DNA of 64,000 nucleotides from JAMOAD01 sp023621955 (GCA_035403085.1 DAONEM010000008.1:4066-68065); one strand, 5' to 3'. Positions 8,424 to 16,986 are shown, counted from the first letter of the stretch. Made by a program: numbers and translations. The notes: generated from the sequence alone by a model not told the origin.

Positions 8424-9838
8424 GGGGCGAAGAGACGGTTGCTTTCCAGTCCGGTGAGGAGAGGGGGTTCTTCGCGAACCACTACACCCTCGCGCCGGGG
8501 GAGGAGGTCGCCGTTCTCTGCCGTTTTGCCCAGGGTGGTGATGACGGCGAGTTGCTCTCACAGCTCTTCTGCGAAGGGTTTGTAAGCCGCCTGGCCGATC
8601 TGAGGGGGAAGCGGAGCCCGGAGCTTTTTCAGGATGTCTACGACTCCTTGATGCGCCAGATCTCCGATTTCCGCAAAGAGCGGATCCGGAAGAGAGGGGA
8701 ATGGCAGGAGAACCCGGAGGGAGGACTCTTCTGGATTCACCGCAACCGGCGAAGAGTGGATATCGTCTTATGGCTAGGGGGAGCCGTCGAAGAGAGAGAG
8801 GGGGAGGAGTGGCGCGTCCTGGGACGGGGAGAGAAAGGGATGACCGTTCTTACGGAGATTCCCTTCAAGAGACCTCTTAGGTTGAAGGGCGGCGAAGAGG
8901 CCTCCTTTCCCATCTGGAACCTTCTTCCCCCTCATGGCCTAGGGAAACGACTCTTCGGTTCCCTCTCCTGGATCGCCGTCCTCCTCTTTCTCCTGGGAGC
9001 CGTCGTCTGTTGGATCGGGGCGAGGGACCTGGGAGAGGGGCTGAGGGAGAAGAAGGCCGCCCAGGAGTCTCTTCTGGAGAGGGGATCCCTTCCCTCCTTA
9101 CCCTATGGTGGGACGGAGCTCTTCCGGAGGGAGTTCCCGGGCACCTTAGCCCTCTACCGGGAGGGTCTGTGGAACCTCGTTGCCGGCTCAGACAGAGTGG
9201 TTGTCTACAACAGACAGGGGAAGAAGAGGGAAGTGGTCGCTCTGGACGGGCCCTATGACGGGCTCTTTCCCTTCGGCCAGGGGATCGTTCTCTACCGAAA
9301 GGGGGAGAAGAGAATCGCCCTCTTCCGGCTGGAAGAGGCCGGGCCTCTCCCTTGGCTCGTCCTGACGGCCCTTTCGGAGGAACGAACCCACTACCTTCCG
9401 GCGGCACTCTTCCCCTTGGAACCTCTACCCCAAGGAGGGGAAAGTGAGCTCCTCTTCCGCTCCCCCCAGGGAGTGCTTCGCCTCCACCCCCTGGAAACTC
9501 CCCTGAGGGTTGAACTGATGGTCGTCGACGACCCTGCGAAGGTCCTTCGAAACCTCTACTCCCCAGGTCTTCTCTCCTTCTCCGGGGAGAATCTTGTCGT
9601 GGAAGGCGAAGAGAAGAGGCTTTACCCACTTCCTCCTCAGGGGGGAAAAGATCTGGTGGACGCGAAGAGAGGAGATGGAAGGCTCTATCTCTTCTACAAG
9701 CGGGAGATCCTCCTGCTCAAGGATGGGGGAACACCCGTGAAAACGGTCCTCCCCTTCCCGCTCAAACGGGTCCTGAAGGGAGAAAGGAGCTTCCTCCTTC
9801 AGGGGGACGACCTTCTCTGGAGGGAGTGGCATGGTTGA
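8420..9838 (+). CDS. Unrecognised single-pass membrane protein, 472 aa
   Basis: I do not recognise this protein. The likely start is TTG at 8420, overlapping the stop of the previous gene. About 180 N-terminal residues are followed by one transmembrane helix (WIAVLLFLLGAVVCWIGA, near 195) and about 270 further residues rich in short beta-strand-like stretches (LALYREGLWNLVAGSDRVVVYNR). With no signal peptide, the N-terminal part is probably cytoplasmic and the C-terminal part periplasmic. The soluble-domain / helix / strand-rich layout recalls membrane-anchored PP2C-like phosphatases, but I see no metal-binding aspartate motifs, so this is only a resemblance. It overlaps the next unrecognised membrane gene by 8 bp, which suggests the two act together. 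Confidence 0.75.
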   Translation: MRGEETVAFQSGEERGFFANHYTLAPGEEVAVLCRFAQGGDDGELLSQLFCEGFVSRLADLRGKRSPELFQDVYDSLMRQISDFRKERIRKRGEWQENPEGGLFWIHRNRRRVDIVLWLGGAVEEREGEEWRVLGRGEKGMTVLTEIPFKRPLRLKGGEEASFPIWNLLPPHGLGKRLFGSLSWIAVLLFLLGAVVCWIGARDLGEGLREKKAAQESLLERGSLPSLPYGGTELFRREFPGTLALYREGLWNLVAGSDRVVVYNRQGKKREVVALDGPYDGLFPFGQGIVLYRKGEKRIALFRLEEAGPLPWLVLTALSEERTHYLPAALFPLEPLPQGGESELLFRSPQGVLRLHPLETPLRVELMVVDDPAKVLRNLYSPGLLSFSGENLVVEGEEKRLYPLPPQGGKDLVDAKRGDGRLYLFYKREILLLKDGGTPVKTVLPFPLKRVLKGERSFLLQGDDLLWREWHG

Positions 9839-10898
9839 GAGAGCCCTTATCAGACTCCTTCTCCTCCTTCTTCTCTCTCCCGCGCTTCTCTGCCAGCGGA
9901 GCCCTCTCTGCGAGGCTGAGCTACGGGCCTTGCCCCGACTCGTCCGGGTCTCCTCGTCCTTTACCGCCCTGCTCCGTCTGAAGACGACCCGGGGAGAGGT
10001 TGATCTCGAGAGGAAGAGAAGCGAAGAGGGGTGGGCCGTCCAGGGAGAGGGTGGTCTGCTCGTCCTTCCCAAGAAGCTCTTCCCCTTGACGGACCTCTTT
10101 CTTCACCACAGGGAAGAGGCGGAGATGAGTCTCCTGGAAAGCCTTGCGGGGATGGTCTCCCCGGAAGAGGGGCGGAGTGGTTCGGTGAAGCTCTCCCTGG
10201 GGAACCTTCGGTGGGAGCTTGAAGTGGAGAGGAAGGAGACCCCCGCACCGCTTGAGAGCGGGAGCACCGAAAACATTCTCCTCCTCGGAGCCGTTCCCGA
10301 AGGGGAGAGCGAAAGTGCCGCGCCCAAGGGCCTTCTGATCCTCAGGCCAGAAGAGTTTACTAGCGGACCGGCCTCGGCCTGGGACAGTCGGGGACGCCTC
10401 CTCGGCTTTGTCGAGAAGGGACGCCTCCATAGGCTCCACCTTCCCGGCGGGAGGTTCCTCCAGGGGTACAGCAAGAGCGAATCGGCGAAGGAGCTCCTCG
10501 ATTCCTGGCGAGAGGGGCGGTGGACCCAGGGAGTCACCGAATTGTCTGGTTACCTGAAAGAGACTGGGCTGGCAGGGAGGATGGAGGGGAAGAGGCTTAG
10601 AGCCCTACTCCTTAAGGAGATGGAGGACGAGAGTTCCCTCTCCTACCTTGTCAAGCGACGCCTTCCGGGAGTCCTTCTCCTCTTGGCCGGGGGGATTCTG
10701 ATCCTGGTCGCCATCATGACTATGGCGAAGATACCCGGTAGGGGCTCTTTTCTGAGGATTCGCTTCAGGGCGAAAGAGCTCCCTTGTAGCGTCGATCCCC
10801 TCCCCGATAAAGAGAACCTTCCCGGGGAAGAGTCCGATACCGAGGGGGCTGAGAACCCCTTCAGGGAAGAAGAAAACCCAGAGGATCCCCTGCCTTGA
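9831..10898 (+). CDS. Unrecognised exported protein with C-terminal membrane anchor, 355 aa
   Basis: This is a real gene by context and frame but of no family I can name. It has an N-terminal signal-like segment (LIRLLLLLLLSPALLCQ), a periplasmic region, and one C-terminal transmembrane helix near residue 285 (LPGVLLLLAGGILILVAIM) followed by an acidic tail. The stretch SGPASAWDSRGRLLGFV (about 183-199) is reminiscent of the region after the active serine of trypsin-like proteases, but the GDSGG motif is absent, so a pseudo-protease fold is only a guess. It overlaps the preceding membrane gene and converges on the DUF192 gene with a 38 bp overlap. Confidence 0.75.
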   Translation: MVERALIRLLLLLLLSPALLCQRSPLCEAELRALPRLVRVSSSFTALLRLKTTRGEVDLERKRSEEGWAVQGEGGLLVLPKKLFPLTDLFLHHREEAEMSLLESLAGMVSPEEGRSGSVKLSLGNLRWELEVERKETPAPLESGSTENILLLGAVPEGESESAAPKGLLILRPEEFTSGPASAWDSRGRLLGFVEKGRLHRLHLPGGRFLQGYSKSESAKELLDSWREGRWTQGVTELSGYLKETGLAGRMEGKRLRALLLKEMEDESSLSYLVKRRLPGVLLLLAGGILILVAIMTMAKIPGRGSFLRIRFRAKELPCSVDPLPDKENLPGEESDTEGAENPFREEENPEDPLP

Positions 10899-11310
10899 GC
10901 CGGTAGAACGAGGCCTTTCCCGAGGGAAGTTCGAGGACGTAGAGAGCGGGAACCTTCGGAAAGTAAGAGGGGCACTGCGATGTCTTGCAGGGGGGGACTC
11001 CCTGCTGAATCTCCACGATACGGCGGTCCGGCCCGATCCAGACCAAGTCCAAAGGAAGGTAGGTGTTCTTCATCCAGAAGGAGTGATAATCCACTCTATC
11101 GAAGACAAAGAGCATTCCGTAATCGTCGGGAAGGGAACGACGGTACATGAGCCCTAGGGCCCTCTCCTGATCCGTGACGGCCAGCTCTACCCGAAGGACC
11201 TTTCCGTTAGGGAGGGTCAGGGGGATGAAGATCTGCGAAGCCATGAGAGAGACGTTAGACAAGAGGAACAAAGCGAACAGGAATCGAGAGAACCTTCTTA
11301 AAACGGCCAT
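10861..11310 (-). CDS. DUF192 family exported protein
   Basis: A 149-residue protein with a signal peptide or N-terminal anchor (FLFALFLLSNVSLMASQ) and a DUF192 domain. Family hallmarks are ELAVTDQERALGLMYR, YGMLFVF, FWMKNTYLPLDLVWIG and YVLELPSG. The biochemical role of the family is not established. GGAGG lies upstream of the ATG. The 5' end overlaps pcm by 56 bp in another frame, so the two are co-transcribed. The 3' end overlaps the convergent gene 9831-10898. Confidence 0.88.
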   Translation of the reverse strand: MAVLRRFSRFLFALFLLSNVSLMASQIFIPLTLPNGKVLRVELAVTDQERALGLMYRRSLPDDYGMLFVFDRVDYHSFWMKNTYLPLDLVWIGPDRRIVEIQQGVPPCKTSQCPSYFPKVPALYVLELPSGKASFYRLKAGDPLGFLLP

Positions 11311-11935
11311 GAATTTTTTCCTCCAAACTCAGGTGTTGTGCCCCTCCCTGGGGGCCTACTGGGGCGACAAGAACGCCCCCTTCCGCCAGCTGATCCCTGA
11401 GAGCGGGGGGAACCCGCTCCGCCGGTGCTGCGGTGACAAGGATCCTCTGAAAAGGTGACATCTCCGGCCAACCGAGCCGCCCGTCACCGTGACGAAGGTG
11501 GACACCGGATATGAGGTTCAGGGCGCGGAGCCGGCTCTCCGCCTCCCTGTAGAGGGGCTCGAGGATCTCCAGGGAGAAGACCTCCATCTTCAGCCTTGCC
11601 AGGAGGGCGGTCTGGTAACCCGATCCGGTACCGATCTCCAGAACCCGGAGTCCCGCTTCAGGGCGGAGAAGACGGGTCATGAAGAGGACCATGTAGGGCT
11701 GGGAGATAGACTGCCCGAAACGAATCGGCAAGGCCTCGTCCTCATAGGCTCGGAAACGAGAGGCGGGCTCTACAAAGAGCTCACGGGGAAGGGAGATCAA
11801 GGCGTCCACGAGTTCTCCGTCCTGGGGAAACTCTCGGTGAAGACTCTCTGCAAGCCGCATTCGGGAGAAGAGGTAAGGGTCATCCACGGCGGTCACAGAG
11901 GAGGCGGCCACTACTCTCGGGGGACGTATACGCAC
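11255..11935 (-). CDS. pcm: Protein-L-isoaspartate O-methyltransferase
   Basis: A SAM-dependent enzyme that methylates isoaspartyl residues in aged proteins so that they can be repaired. Motifs are LPRELFVEP, the family signature FGQSISQPYMV with its serine, the SAM loop VLEIGTGSGYQTALLA, and LVTAAPAERVPPAL. The start is uncertain: GTG at 11935 gives 226 residues, while ATG at 11860 gives a length closer to the family norm; neither has a clear ribosome site. The gene lies downstream of two tRNA genes on the same strand and may share their transcript. Confidence 0.92.
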   Translation of the reverse strand: MRIRPPRVVAASSVTAVDDPYLFSRMRLAESLHREFPQDGELVDALISLPRELFVEPASRFRAYEDEALPIRFGQSISQPYMVLFMTRLLRPEAGLRVLEIGTGSGYQTALLARLKMEVFSLEILEPLYREAESRLRALNLISGVHLRHGDGRLGWPEMSPFQRILVTAAPAERVPPALRDQLAEGGVLVAPVGPQGGAQHLSLEEKIHGRFKKVLSIPVRFVPLV

Positions 11936-12056
11936 CCTGGAAGGAGAAACCGATGGATATGTTCGAGAAAGATTTGAGGTTTATGGGGGGGATGGTTCGG
12001 GTTGACATCGGCTGAGGAACGTTCACTTTTGCCTCCCCGGAATTGAAAAGAAAAAA

Positions 12057-12130
12057 CGCCCCCGACGGGATTTGAACCCGTCTCGCCGCCGTGAAAGGGC
12101 GATGTCCTAACCGGGCTAGACGACAGGGGC
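12057..12130 (-). tRNA. tRNA-Glu (anticodon UUC)
   Basis: Read on the minus strand, the acceptor GCCCCTG pairs with CGGGGGC (one G-U). The anticodon stem CGCC/GGCG encloses the loop CTTTCAC with anticodon TTC, and the T-arm is GACGGG-TTCAAAT-CCCGTC. CCA is not encoded. A T-rich stretch follows on the transcript strand. It is transcribed after tRNA-Lys, 3 bp away. The product is a substrate for GltX encoded at 17856. Confidence 0.97.
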
Positions 12131-12133
12131 GTG

Positions 12134-12206
12134 TGAGTCGTGCAGGATTCGAACCTGCGACAGCCGCCTTAAAAGGGCGGTGCTCTGCCAACTGAGCTAA
12201 CGACCC
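12134..12206 (-). tRNA. tRNA-Lys (anticodon UUU)
   Basis: On the minus strand, acceptor GGGTCGT pairs with ACGACTC. The D-arm reads TAGCTCAGTTGGCAGAGCA, the anticodon stem CCGCC/GGCGG closes the loop CTTTTAA (anticodon TTT), and the T-arm is GCAGG-TTCGAAT-CCTGC. The gene is 73 nt and CCA is not encoded. It is first in a two-tRNA transcript with tRNA-Glu. Confidence 0.97.
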
Positions 12207-12218
12207 GTCAACTGCTGT

Positions 12219-12247
12219 ATTATAGCAAGAAGCCGGTGTTTAGTCAA
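12219..12247 (-). promoter_or_regulatory. Sigma-70-type promoter of the tRNA-Lys/tRNA-Glu unit
   Basis: On the minus strand: TTGACT (12247-12242), a 17 bp spacer, then TATAAT (12224-12219). The tRNA-Lys 5' end lies 12 bp beyond the -10 box. This is close to the full consensus, as expected for stable RNA genes. Confidence 0.85.
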
Positions 12248-12253
12248 CGGCCC

Positions 12254-12886
12254 TTACTTGATCTCCTCAAACTTTTCGATGATCCAGCGACCCATCTGAC
12301 CGTTCTCGATGTTGTAGCGGCAGAGGATGACGTTGTAATCCTTGGCGCCGGTGGGGCCAACGATGTTGATGACAACGGTCTTCTCCTCTTTCTTGAGGGA
12401 GATGCCTTCGGGTTCGGTCTGCTCGCCCAAGGATTTTTTGATGACGACCTTGACGTTCTCGAGGTCATCCTTGGCCTTCTGAAGTCTCTGCTGAACCTCT
12501 TTGTACTGACCGATCATGGTCTCTCTGCTCTTCTCGGCCTCAGCGAGAGCCGCGGCATTCCCTTTCTTCGCCTTGGCGGCTTCGTAGGCGTCGTTCGAAT
12601 CCAAGACCTTCGGCTTCAGCTCGTTGAGCTCTTTCTCAACATCCGCATAAGCCTGAGCAAAAGCGGTGTAATCGGAATCTATGGCCTTCTGCTCACCAAC
12701 ACTCTTGAGCTCCCATTTTGTAAAAACAAAGGAGACAGGCTCCACGGCCATAGAGGAGAGAGTATCGTTATCCTGCATCTGGACGGCACGGAAGTACCTA
12801 TCCAGAAGGGACTTTTCAGGCTTGCTGCAGGAAACGGTAAAGATCACGGCCAGGATCAAAACACCAGCCAAGAGAAACTTTTTCAT
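12254..12886 (-). CDS. Putative lipoprotein with coiled coil
   Basis: A 210-residue protein with a lipoprotein signal peptide: MKKF, a hydrophobic stretch, and lipobox VSC with Cys20. The middle (about 80-150) is a charged, Ala/Lys/Glu-rich coiled coil (VEKELNELKPKVLD, EVQQRLQKAKDDLENVKVV). The C-terminal part (ILCRYNIENGQMGRWIIEKFEEI) resembles the strand end of NTF2-like or DUF4878-type domains, but I cannot place it firmly. It has a good AGGAGG site and overlaps gatA by ATGA, so it is the third gene of a gatC-gatA transcript. Why a lipoprotein is tied to the amidotransferase is unclear. Confidence 0.8.
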   Translation of the reverse strand: MKKFLLAGVLILAVIFTVSCSKPEKSLLDRYFRAVQMQDNDTLSSMAVEPVSFVFTKWELKSVGEQKAIDSDYTAFAQAYADVEKELNELKPKVLDSNDAYEAAKAKKGNAAALAEAEKSRETMIGQYKEVQQRLQKAKDDLENVKVVIKKSLGEQTEPEGISLKKEEKTVVINIVGPTGAKDYNVILCRYNIENGQMGRWIIEKFEEIK

Positions 12887-14376
12887 GGAAAAACCTCCTC
12901 GGATTGGTTATCTTTATTATGGACCGATTCAGGGGGTGCCGTAAAGGCCTCATCCCCAAGATTGAAACGTTTTTTTAAAGTTTCTTCCCCGCCCACGATT
13001 CCCTCGTAACGGGAGGCGAGACGGAGCATCCTCTCATCGTTGAGGTAGGGGGCGGCGATCTGGAACCCTATGGGGAGCCCCTGGACGCTCAAACAGAAGG
13101 GGAGGCTCAAGGCTGGGTATCCGGCCAGGGAGAGGGGAATGGTAAAGAAGTCGGAGTAGTACATCTTGACCGGGTCATGGCTCTTGGAACCCAACGTGAA
13201 GGCTGTGTCAGGGGTGGATGGCAGGAGGAGGAAAGGGTATTTGGAGAAGAGGTCCCTGAGCTCTGCGGCGATCAGATTCCTGACCTGGAAAGCCTTGCCG
13301 TAATATTCGTCGTACTGGCCGGCCCCGAGTGAGAAGGTTCCCAAAAGGATCCGTCTTCTCACCTCGGGTCCGAAGCCCTTAGTGCGGGTTTCGTCGTAGA
13401 GCGCGTCTACGCTTGGGGCGGGGGAACGGAAGCCGTAGCGGATTCCGTCGAACCTGGCAAGGTTAGAGGAGGCTTCGCTCGAGGCGATCACGTAGTAGAC
13501 GTAGAGGGCATACTCCCAATGGGAGACTCTCACCTCTTCCAGAGGGTACCCCATCTCCTGAAAGACCTTCAGAAAGCGGGGGTACGCCTCTCGAATCTCC
13601 GGGTCGACTCCTTCGTCGGGAAGGGCTAGGTAGGCCAAGGCGGGAAGGTTCTTTGGGGTTTCGTCCCGGTCTGGCCGTAGGGGTTCCCTCAGGGAGGTGG
13701 AATCCAGGGGGTCGTATCCGGCGATGTTCTCGAAGAGGAGGGAGATGTCTTCAGGGTTACGCCCGAAGAGCCCGATCTGATCCAAGGAAGAGGCGAAGGC
13801 CACCAGTCCGTACCGGCTGATTCGGCCGTAGGTGGGTTTGAAGCCGTAGAGACCGCAGAAGGTGGCCGGCTGTCGGACAGATCCACCGGTATCGGAACCG
13901 AGGGCCAGGGGGGTCTGGAAGGAGGCGACCGCAGCCGCGGAACCTCCTGAAGAGCCGCCGGGAACCCGGGAAAGGTCCCAGGGGTTGCGGGTGACGCCTA
14001 GGGCGGAGTTCTCTGTGGAGGAGCCCATGGCGAACTCGTCCATGTTCGTCTTCCCGGGGACCCAGCCTCCGTTCTGCTTCAGCCTTGCCACGACCGTGGC
14101 ATCGTAGGGGGCGACATAGTTCTCGAGGATCTTCGAGGCACAGGTCAGGGGCATACCGTGAGCCAGGATGTTGTCCTTCATGGCCACAGGAACCCCCTTC
14201 AAGGGGCCCTCGGCGAGGGGGGCAAGCTCTTTGTTCCTACTGAGGAAGGCGCCGATTTCTCCATCCAGGGAGGCAGTTCTTTCCCTCAGGGAGTGGAAGA
14301 GCTCTTGAGGAGAGAAGAGTCCCTTACGAAGACCCGAGACGATCTCCCGGGCGTTGAGCGAGCAGAGGGGGGTCAT
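12883..14376 (-). CDS. gatA: Asp/Glu-tRNA amidotransferase subunit A
   Basis: A 497-residue amidase-signature protein that releases ammonia from glutamine for conversion of misacylated Glu-tRNA(Gln) or Asp-tRNA(Asn). The Ser-cisSer-Lys triad is visible as Lys67 (VAMKDN), Ser142 (GGSSGGSAAAVA) and Ser166 (GSDTGGSVRQPA), with family spacing. Length is normal. It is joined to gatC by an ATGA overlap. gatB, the kinase/transamidase subunit, is not in this window and must lie elsewhere. Confidence 0.96.
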   Translation of the reverse strand: MTPLCSLNAREIVSGLRKGLFSPQELFHSLRERTASLDGEIGAFLSRNKELAPLAEGPLKGVPVAMKDNILAHGMPLTCASKILENYVAPYDATVVARLKQNGGWVPGKTNMDEFAMGSSTENSALGVTRNPWDLSRVPGGSSGGSAAAVASFQTPLALGSDTGGSVRQPATFCGLYGFKPTYGRISRYGLVAFASSLDQIGLFGRNPEDISLLFENIAGYDPLDSTSLREPLRPDRDETPKNLPALAYLALPDEGVDPEIREAYPRFLKVFQEMGYPLEEVRVSHWEYALYVYYVIASSEASSNLARFDGIRYGFRSPAPSVDALYDETRTKGFGPEVRRRILLGTFSLGAGQYDEYYGKAFQVRNLIAAELRDLFSKYPFLLLPSTPDTAFTLGSKSHDPVKMYYSDFFTIPLSLAGYPALSLPFCLSVQGLPIGFQIAAPYLNDERMLRLASRYEGIVGGEETLKKRFNLGDEAFTAPPESVHNKDNQSEEVFP

Positions 14377-14645
14377 CGTTTGACCACCCGGGGAACGGCG
14401 CAGAGATTCTCCCGCGATTCCGGCATGGCGTTGCGGATCTCTGAGACCCCGGAGAAGGAGGTCGCCTCATCGGGACGGAGAGGGGTCATCCCTTTTAGAA
14501 CCACCGGAACGTAGTCAGTACTCTCTTGGACCCGTTGGAGATGCTTGACCCACTCGACAATCTGAGAAAAATCGTCAAGAACCGGGTCTCCTTCGTTCGG
14601 AGTAAGGCGGCAGAGGCGGCATACCCTCTTTTCCTGCTCTCTCAT
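14373..14645 (-). CDS. gatC: Asp/Glu-tRNA amidotransferase subunit C
   Basis: A 90-residue GatC-like protein. The N-terminal half has the helix pattern VCRLCRLTPNEGDPVLDDFSQIVEWVKHLQ of the family, and the C-terminal MTPLRPDEAT...NAMPE matches the usual 'lRpDe' segment that wraps GatA. The family is short and variable, so gatA linkage supports the call. The only sensible ATG (14645) has no Shine-Dalgarno; a near-consensus promoter ends 6 bp before it, so the mRNA appears leaderless. Confidence 0.88.
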   Translation of the reverse strand: MREQEKRVCRLCRLTPNEGDPVLDDFSQIVEWVKHLQRVQESTDYVPVVLKGMTPLRPDEATSFSGVSEIRNAMPESRENLCAVPRVVKR

Positions 14646-14651
14646 AGGAGG

Positions 14652-14680
14652 ATTATAAAGAAAGTGACGAGGAAAAGCAA
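14652..14680 (-). promoter_or_regulatory. Promoter of gatC-gatA, positioned for a leaderless mRNA
   Basis: On the minus strand: TTGCTT (14680-14675), 17 bp, TATAAT (14657-14652), then six bases (CCTCCT) and the gatC ATG. With normal -10 to +1 spacing the first transcribed base is the A of ATG. Confidence 0.75.
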
Positions 14681-14705
14681 GCGGAACCAGGCTTGGGGGG
14701 GATAC

Positions 14706-14729
14706 GGGGAGGAGCCGAAGCCCCTCCCC
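14706..14729 (-). terminator. Hairpin with UUCG tetraloop after kbl
   Basis: On the minus strand, GGGGAGGGGC-TTCG-GCTCCTCCCC forms a 10 bp stem (one G-U) capped by the very stable UUCG loop, 9 bp after the kbl stop. No U-tract follows (GTATCCCCCC), so it may be a Rho-linked 3' end or an RNA-stability element. Confidence 0.6.
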
Positions 14730-14738
14730 GGAAGGGGG

Positions 14739-15914
14739 TCAGATAACCCCCAACTCCTTGCCCGTCTGGGTGAAGAGATCCAACGCAAAGTCCAGGTCTT
14801 TCTGGGAGTGGACGGCGGAGATCATGACACGGATCCGGGCCTTCCCTTTGGCGACGGTGGGAAAACCAATGGCTTGGGCGAAGATTCCTTTATCGAAGAG
14901 AGTCTTAGAGAACTTCTGGGCCAGAGAGGCTTCGCCAAGCATGACTGGGGTGATGGGGGTCTGTGAGTGGCCGATATCGAAGCCAACCTTCTTCATCCCC
15001 TCTTTGAAATACCGGGAGTTATCCCAAAGCTTCTTGACGAGATCGTCGGATTCGCTTAGATAATCGATGGCGGCGATGGTGGCGAGAACATCGGCAGGGG
15101 TGACCGCCGAAGAGAAGAGGAAGGGACGGGCCTTCTGACGGAGGTAATCGGTCAGAACCGTGCTTCCTGATACGAAGCCTCCAACGACGCCGAAGGCCTT
15201 GGAAACGGTACCGACTTCGACGTCCACCTTTCCGTGAAGATGGAAGTGGTCGACGATTCCCCTTCCGCTTTCACCGAGGACTCCCTCTCCGTGCGCGTCG
15301 TCGACCATCAGGAGGGCGTCGTAGCGGGCGGCCAGCTCGGCCAATTCGGGCAAGGGGGCGATGTCTCCGTCCATGGAGAAAACGCCGTCGGTGATGATCA
15401 GGCGGCGACGACCCTCTTCCTTCTTCAGCTGCTCTTCGAGGTGGTTGGGGTCGCTGTGTTTGAAAATGACCCGCCGCGCCTTGGTGAGACGGCATCCGTC
15501 GATGATGGAGGCATGGTTCAGCTCGTCGGTGAAGAGCACGTCTTCCGCGGAGGGGACGAGGGTGGGGATGGCAGCCAGGTTCGAGCAGAAGCCCGACTGG
15601 AAGGAGATCGTGGATTCCGATCTCTTGAAGGCGGCCATTTTTTTCTCCATTTCCAGGTGAATCTCCATGGTTCCGGCGATGGAACGGACCGCCGCCGGGC
15701 CCACTCCATACTTCTCGATTCCTTGGATGGCTCGCTTTTTCAGCTCAGGGTGGTCGGCGAATCCAAGGTAGTTGTTGACGCACATGTTCAGAACTTTCTT
15801 GCCGTTGACGATGGTCCAGCTGTTCTGGGCCGAGCCGATGGTCCGGATGGTGTTGAACAGACCGTCGTTCTTGAGAGCTTCTATCTCTTCTGTCAGAAAA
15901 GAGTATTTACTCAT
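14739..15914 (-). CDS. kbl: 2-amino-3-ketobutyrate CoA ligase (glycine C-acetyltransferase)
   Basis: A 391-residue PLP enzyme of the alpha-oxoamine synthase family. It cleaves 2-amino-3-oxobutyrate with CoA to glycine and acetyl-CoA. The PLP lysine is Lys239 in GTVSKAFGVVGG. DDAHGEGVLG (205-214) holds the cofactor-binding Asp/His, and NNYLGFADHPE is the family N-terminal motif. The frame is open to 16094, but the ATG at 15914 has AAGGAGG upstream and gives the family length. It follows tdh by 31 bp; together they convert threonine to glycine and acetyl-CoA. Confidence 0.95.
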   Translation of the reverse strand: MSKYSFLTEEIEALKNDGLFNTIRTIGSAQNSWTIVNGKKVLNMCVNNYLGFADHPELKKRAIQGIEKYGVGPAAVRSIAGTMEIHLEMEKKMAAFKRSESTISFQSGFCSNLAAIPTLVPSAEDVLFTDELNHASIIDGCRLTKARRVIFKHSDPNHLEEQLKKEEGRRRLIITDGVFSMDGDIAPLPELAELAARYDALLMVDDAHGEGVLGESGRGIVDHFHLHGKVDVEVGTVSKAFGVVGGFVSGSTVLTDYLRQKARPFLFSSAVTPADVLATIAAIDYLSESDDLVKKLWDNSRYFKEGMKKVGFDIGHSQTPITPVMLGEASLAQKFSKTLFDKGIFAQAIGFPTVAKGKARIRVMISAVHSQKDLDFALDLFTQTGKELGVI

Positions 15915-15945
15915 TCTTGTATCCTCCTTAATTTTTTCGGTAAGG

Positions 15946-16986
15946 TCAGGAGAGAATGACCTTGCCGGCTTTCCCTTCTTCCATGAGCAGGAGTCCCTTT
16001 TCGATCTCCTCCATGGGGAAGTGGTGGGTGATGACGGGGGCAAGGTCGATCTTTCCGGTTTGGAGAAGACCGTCCATCCGGTACCAGGTGTCAAACATCT
16101 TGCGACCGTTGATCCCCTTGATGGTGATTCCCTTGAAGATGATCGCCTCGTTGAAATCGAGGGTCACATCGTTGTTGTAGATACCGAGAAGGACGAGGTT
16201 GCCGGCCTTCTTGATGACCTTCAGCCCATCCTTGAGGGCCGGTTGGGCGCCGGACATCTCGAGGATGTTGTCGACTCCCTCTCCACCGGTGAGGTCCATC
16301 ACCTTCTCGACAAGATTCTCTTTGGCGGGGTTGATCAAGACATCGGCTCCCATCTTCCCGGCCATCTCACGACGGTAGTCGTTGATCTCCGAGACGAAGA
16401 CCTTCGAGGCTCCGGCGGCTTTGGCGATTCCGGCCGCCATGGCTCCGATGGGCCCGGCTCCTGTGATGAGGACGCTTTTCGTGGGGATGTCACCTTCGAA
16501 AACCGTATGGACGGCGTTTCCGAAGGGGTCGTAGATGGCGAAGTACTCTTCGGGGATTCCGGGCTTAACCTTCCAAAGGTTGAGGGCGGGAACGACGACG
16601 TAGTCGGCGAAGGCCCCCGGCCCATCGACTCCGAGTATGACAACGTGTTCGCAAAGGTGGGCTTTTCCGGTTCGGCACATGGCGCACTGGTTACAGACAA
16701 CATGCATCTCCGCTGTGACTAAATCGCCAACCTTGTAGGTATGAACGTTTCGGCCGGCTTCCACGATCTCTCCGTAGAATTCATGGCCCAGAATCACCGG
16801 CGTCTTGATTCGGTTCTGGGACCAGGCGTTCCACTGATAAATATGGAGATCGGTTCCACAGATGGCTCTCTTGTGGACCTTGATTAAGACTTCATCGTCG
16901 TTCTTAATAGTTGGAACAGGGGCTTCTGTGACGGTTATGCCCCTCTCTTTGCTGGACTTTATGACGGCTCTCATTGTTTTGGCCAT
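15946..16986 (-). CDS. tdh: L-threonine 3-dehydrogenase
   Basis: A 346-residue zinc-dependent medium-chain dehydrogenase that oxidises threonine with NAD+ to 2-amino-3-oxobutyrate. Catalytic zinc ligands are Cys43 and His68-Glu69 (GHEF). The structural zinc site is Cys98, Cys101, Cys104 and Cys112. The NAD fold reads VLITGAGPIGAMAAG. Length and the pairing with kbl are typical. AAGGAGG precedes the ATG. Its promoter is divergent from that of the PilZ gene. Confidence 0.95.
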   Translation of the reverse strand: MAKTMRAVIKSSKERGITVTEAPVPTIKNDDEVLIKVHKRAICGTDLHIYQWNAWSQNRIKTPVILGHEFYGEIVEAGRNVHTYKVGDLVTAEMHVVCNQCAMCRTGKAHLCEHVVILGVDGPGAFADYVVVPALNLWKVKPGIPEEYFAIYDPFGNAVHTVFEGDIPTKSVLITGAGPIGAMAAGIAKAAGASKVFVSEINDYRREMAGKMGADVLINPAKENLVEKVMDLTGGEGVDNILEMSGAQPALKDGLKVIKKAGNLVLLGIYNNDVTLDFNEAIIFKGITIKGINGRKMFDTWYRMDGLLQTGKIDLAPVITHHFPMEEIEKGLLLMEEGKAGKVILS

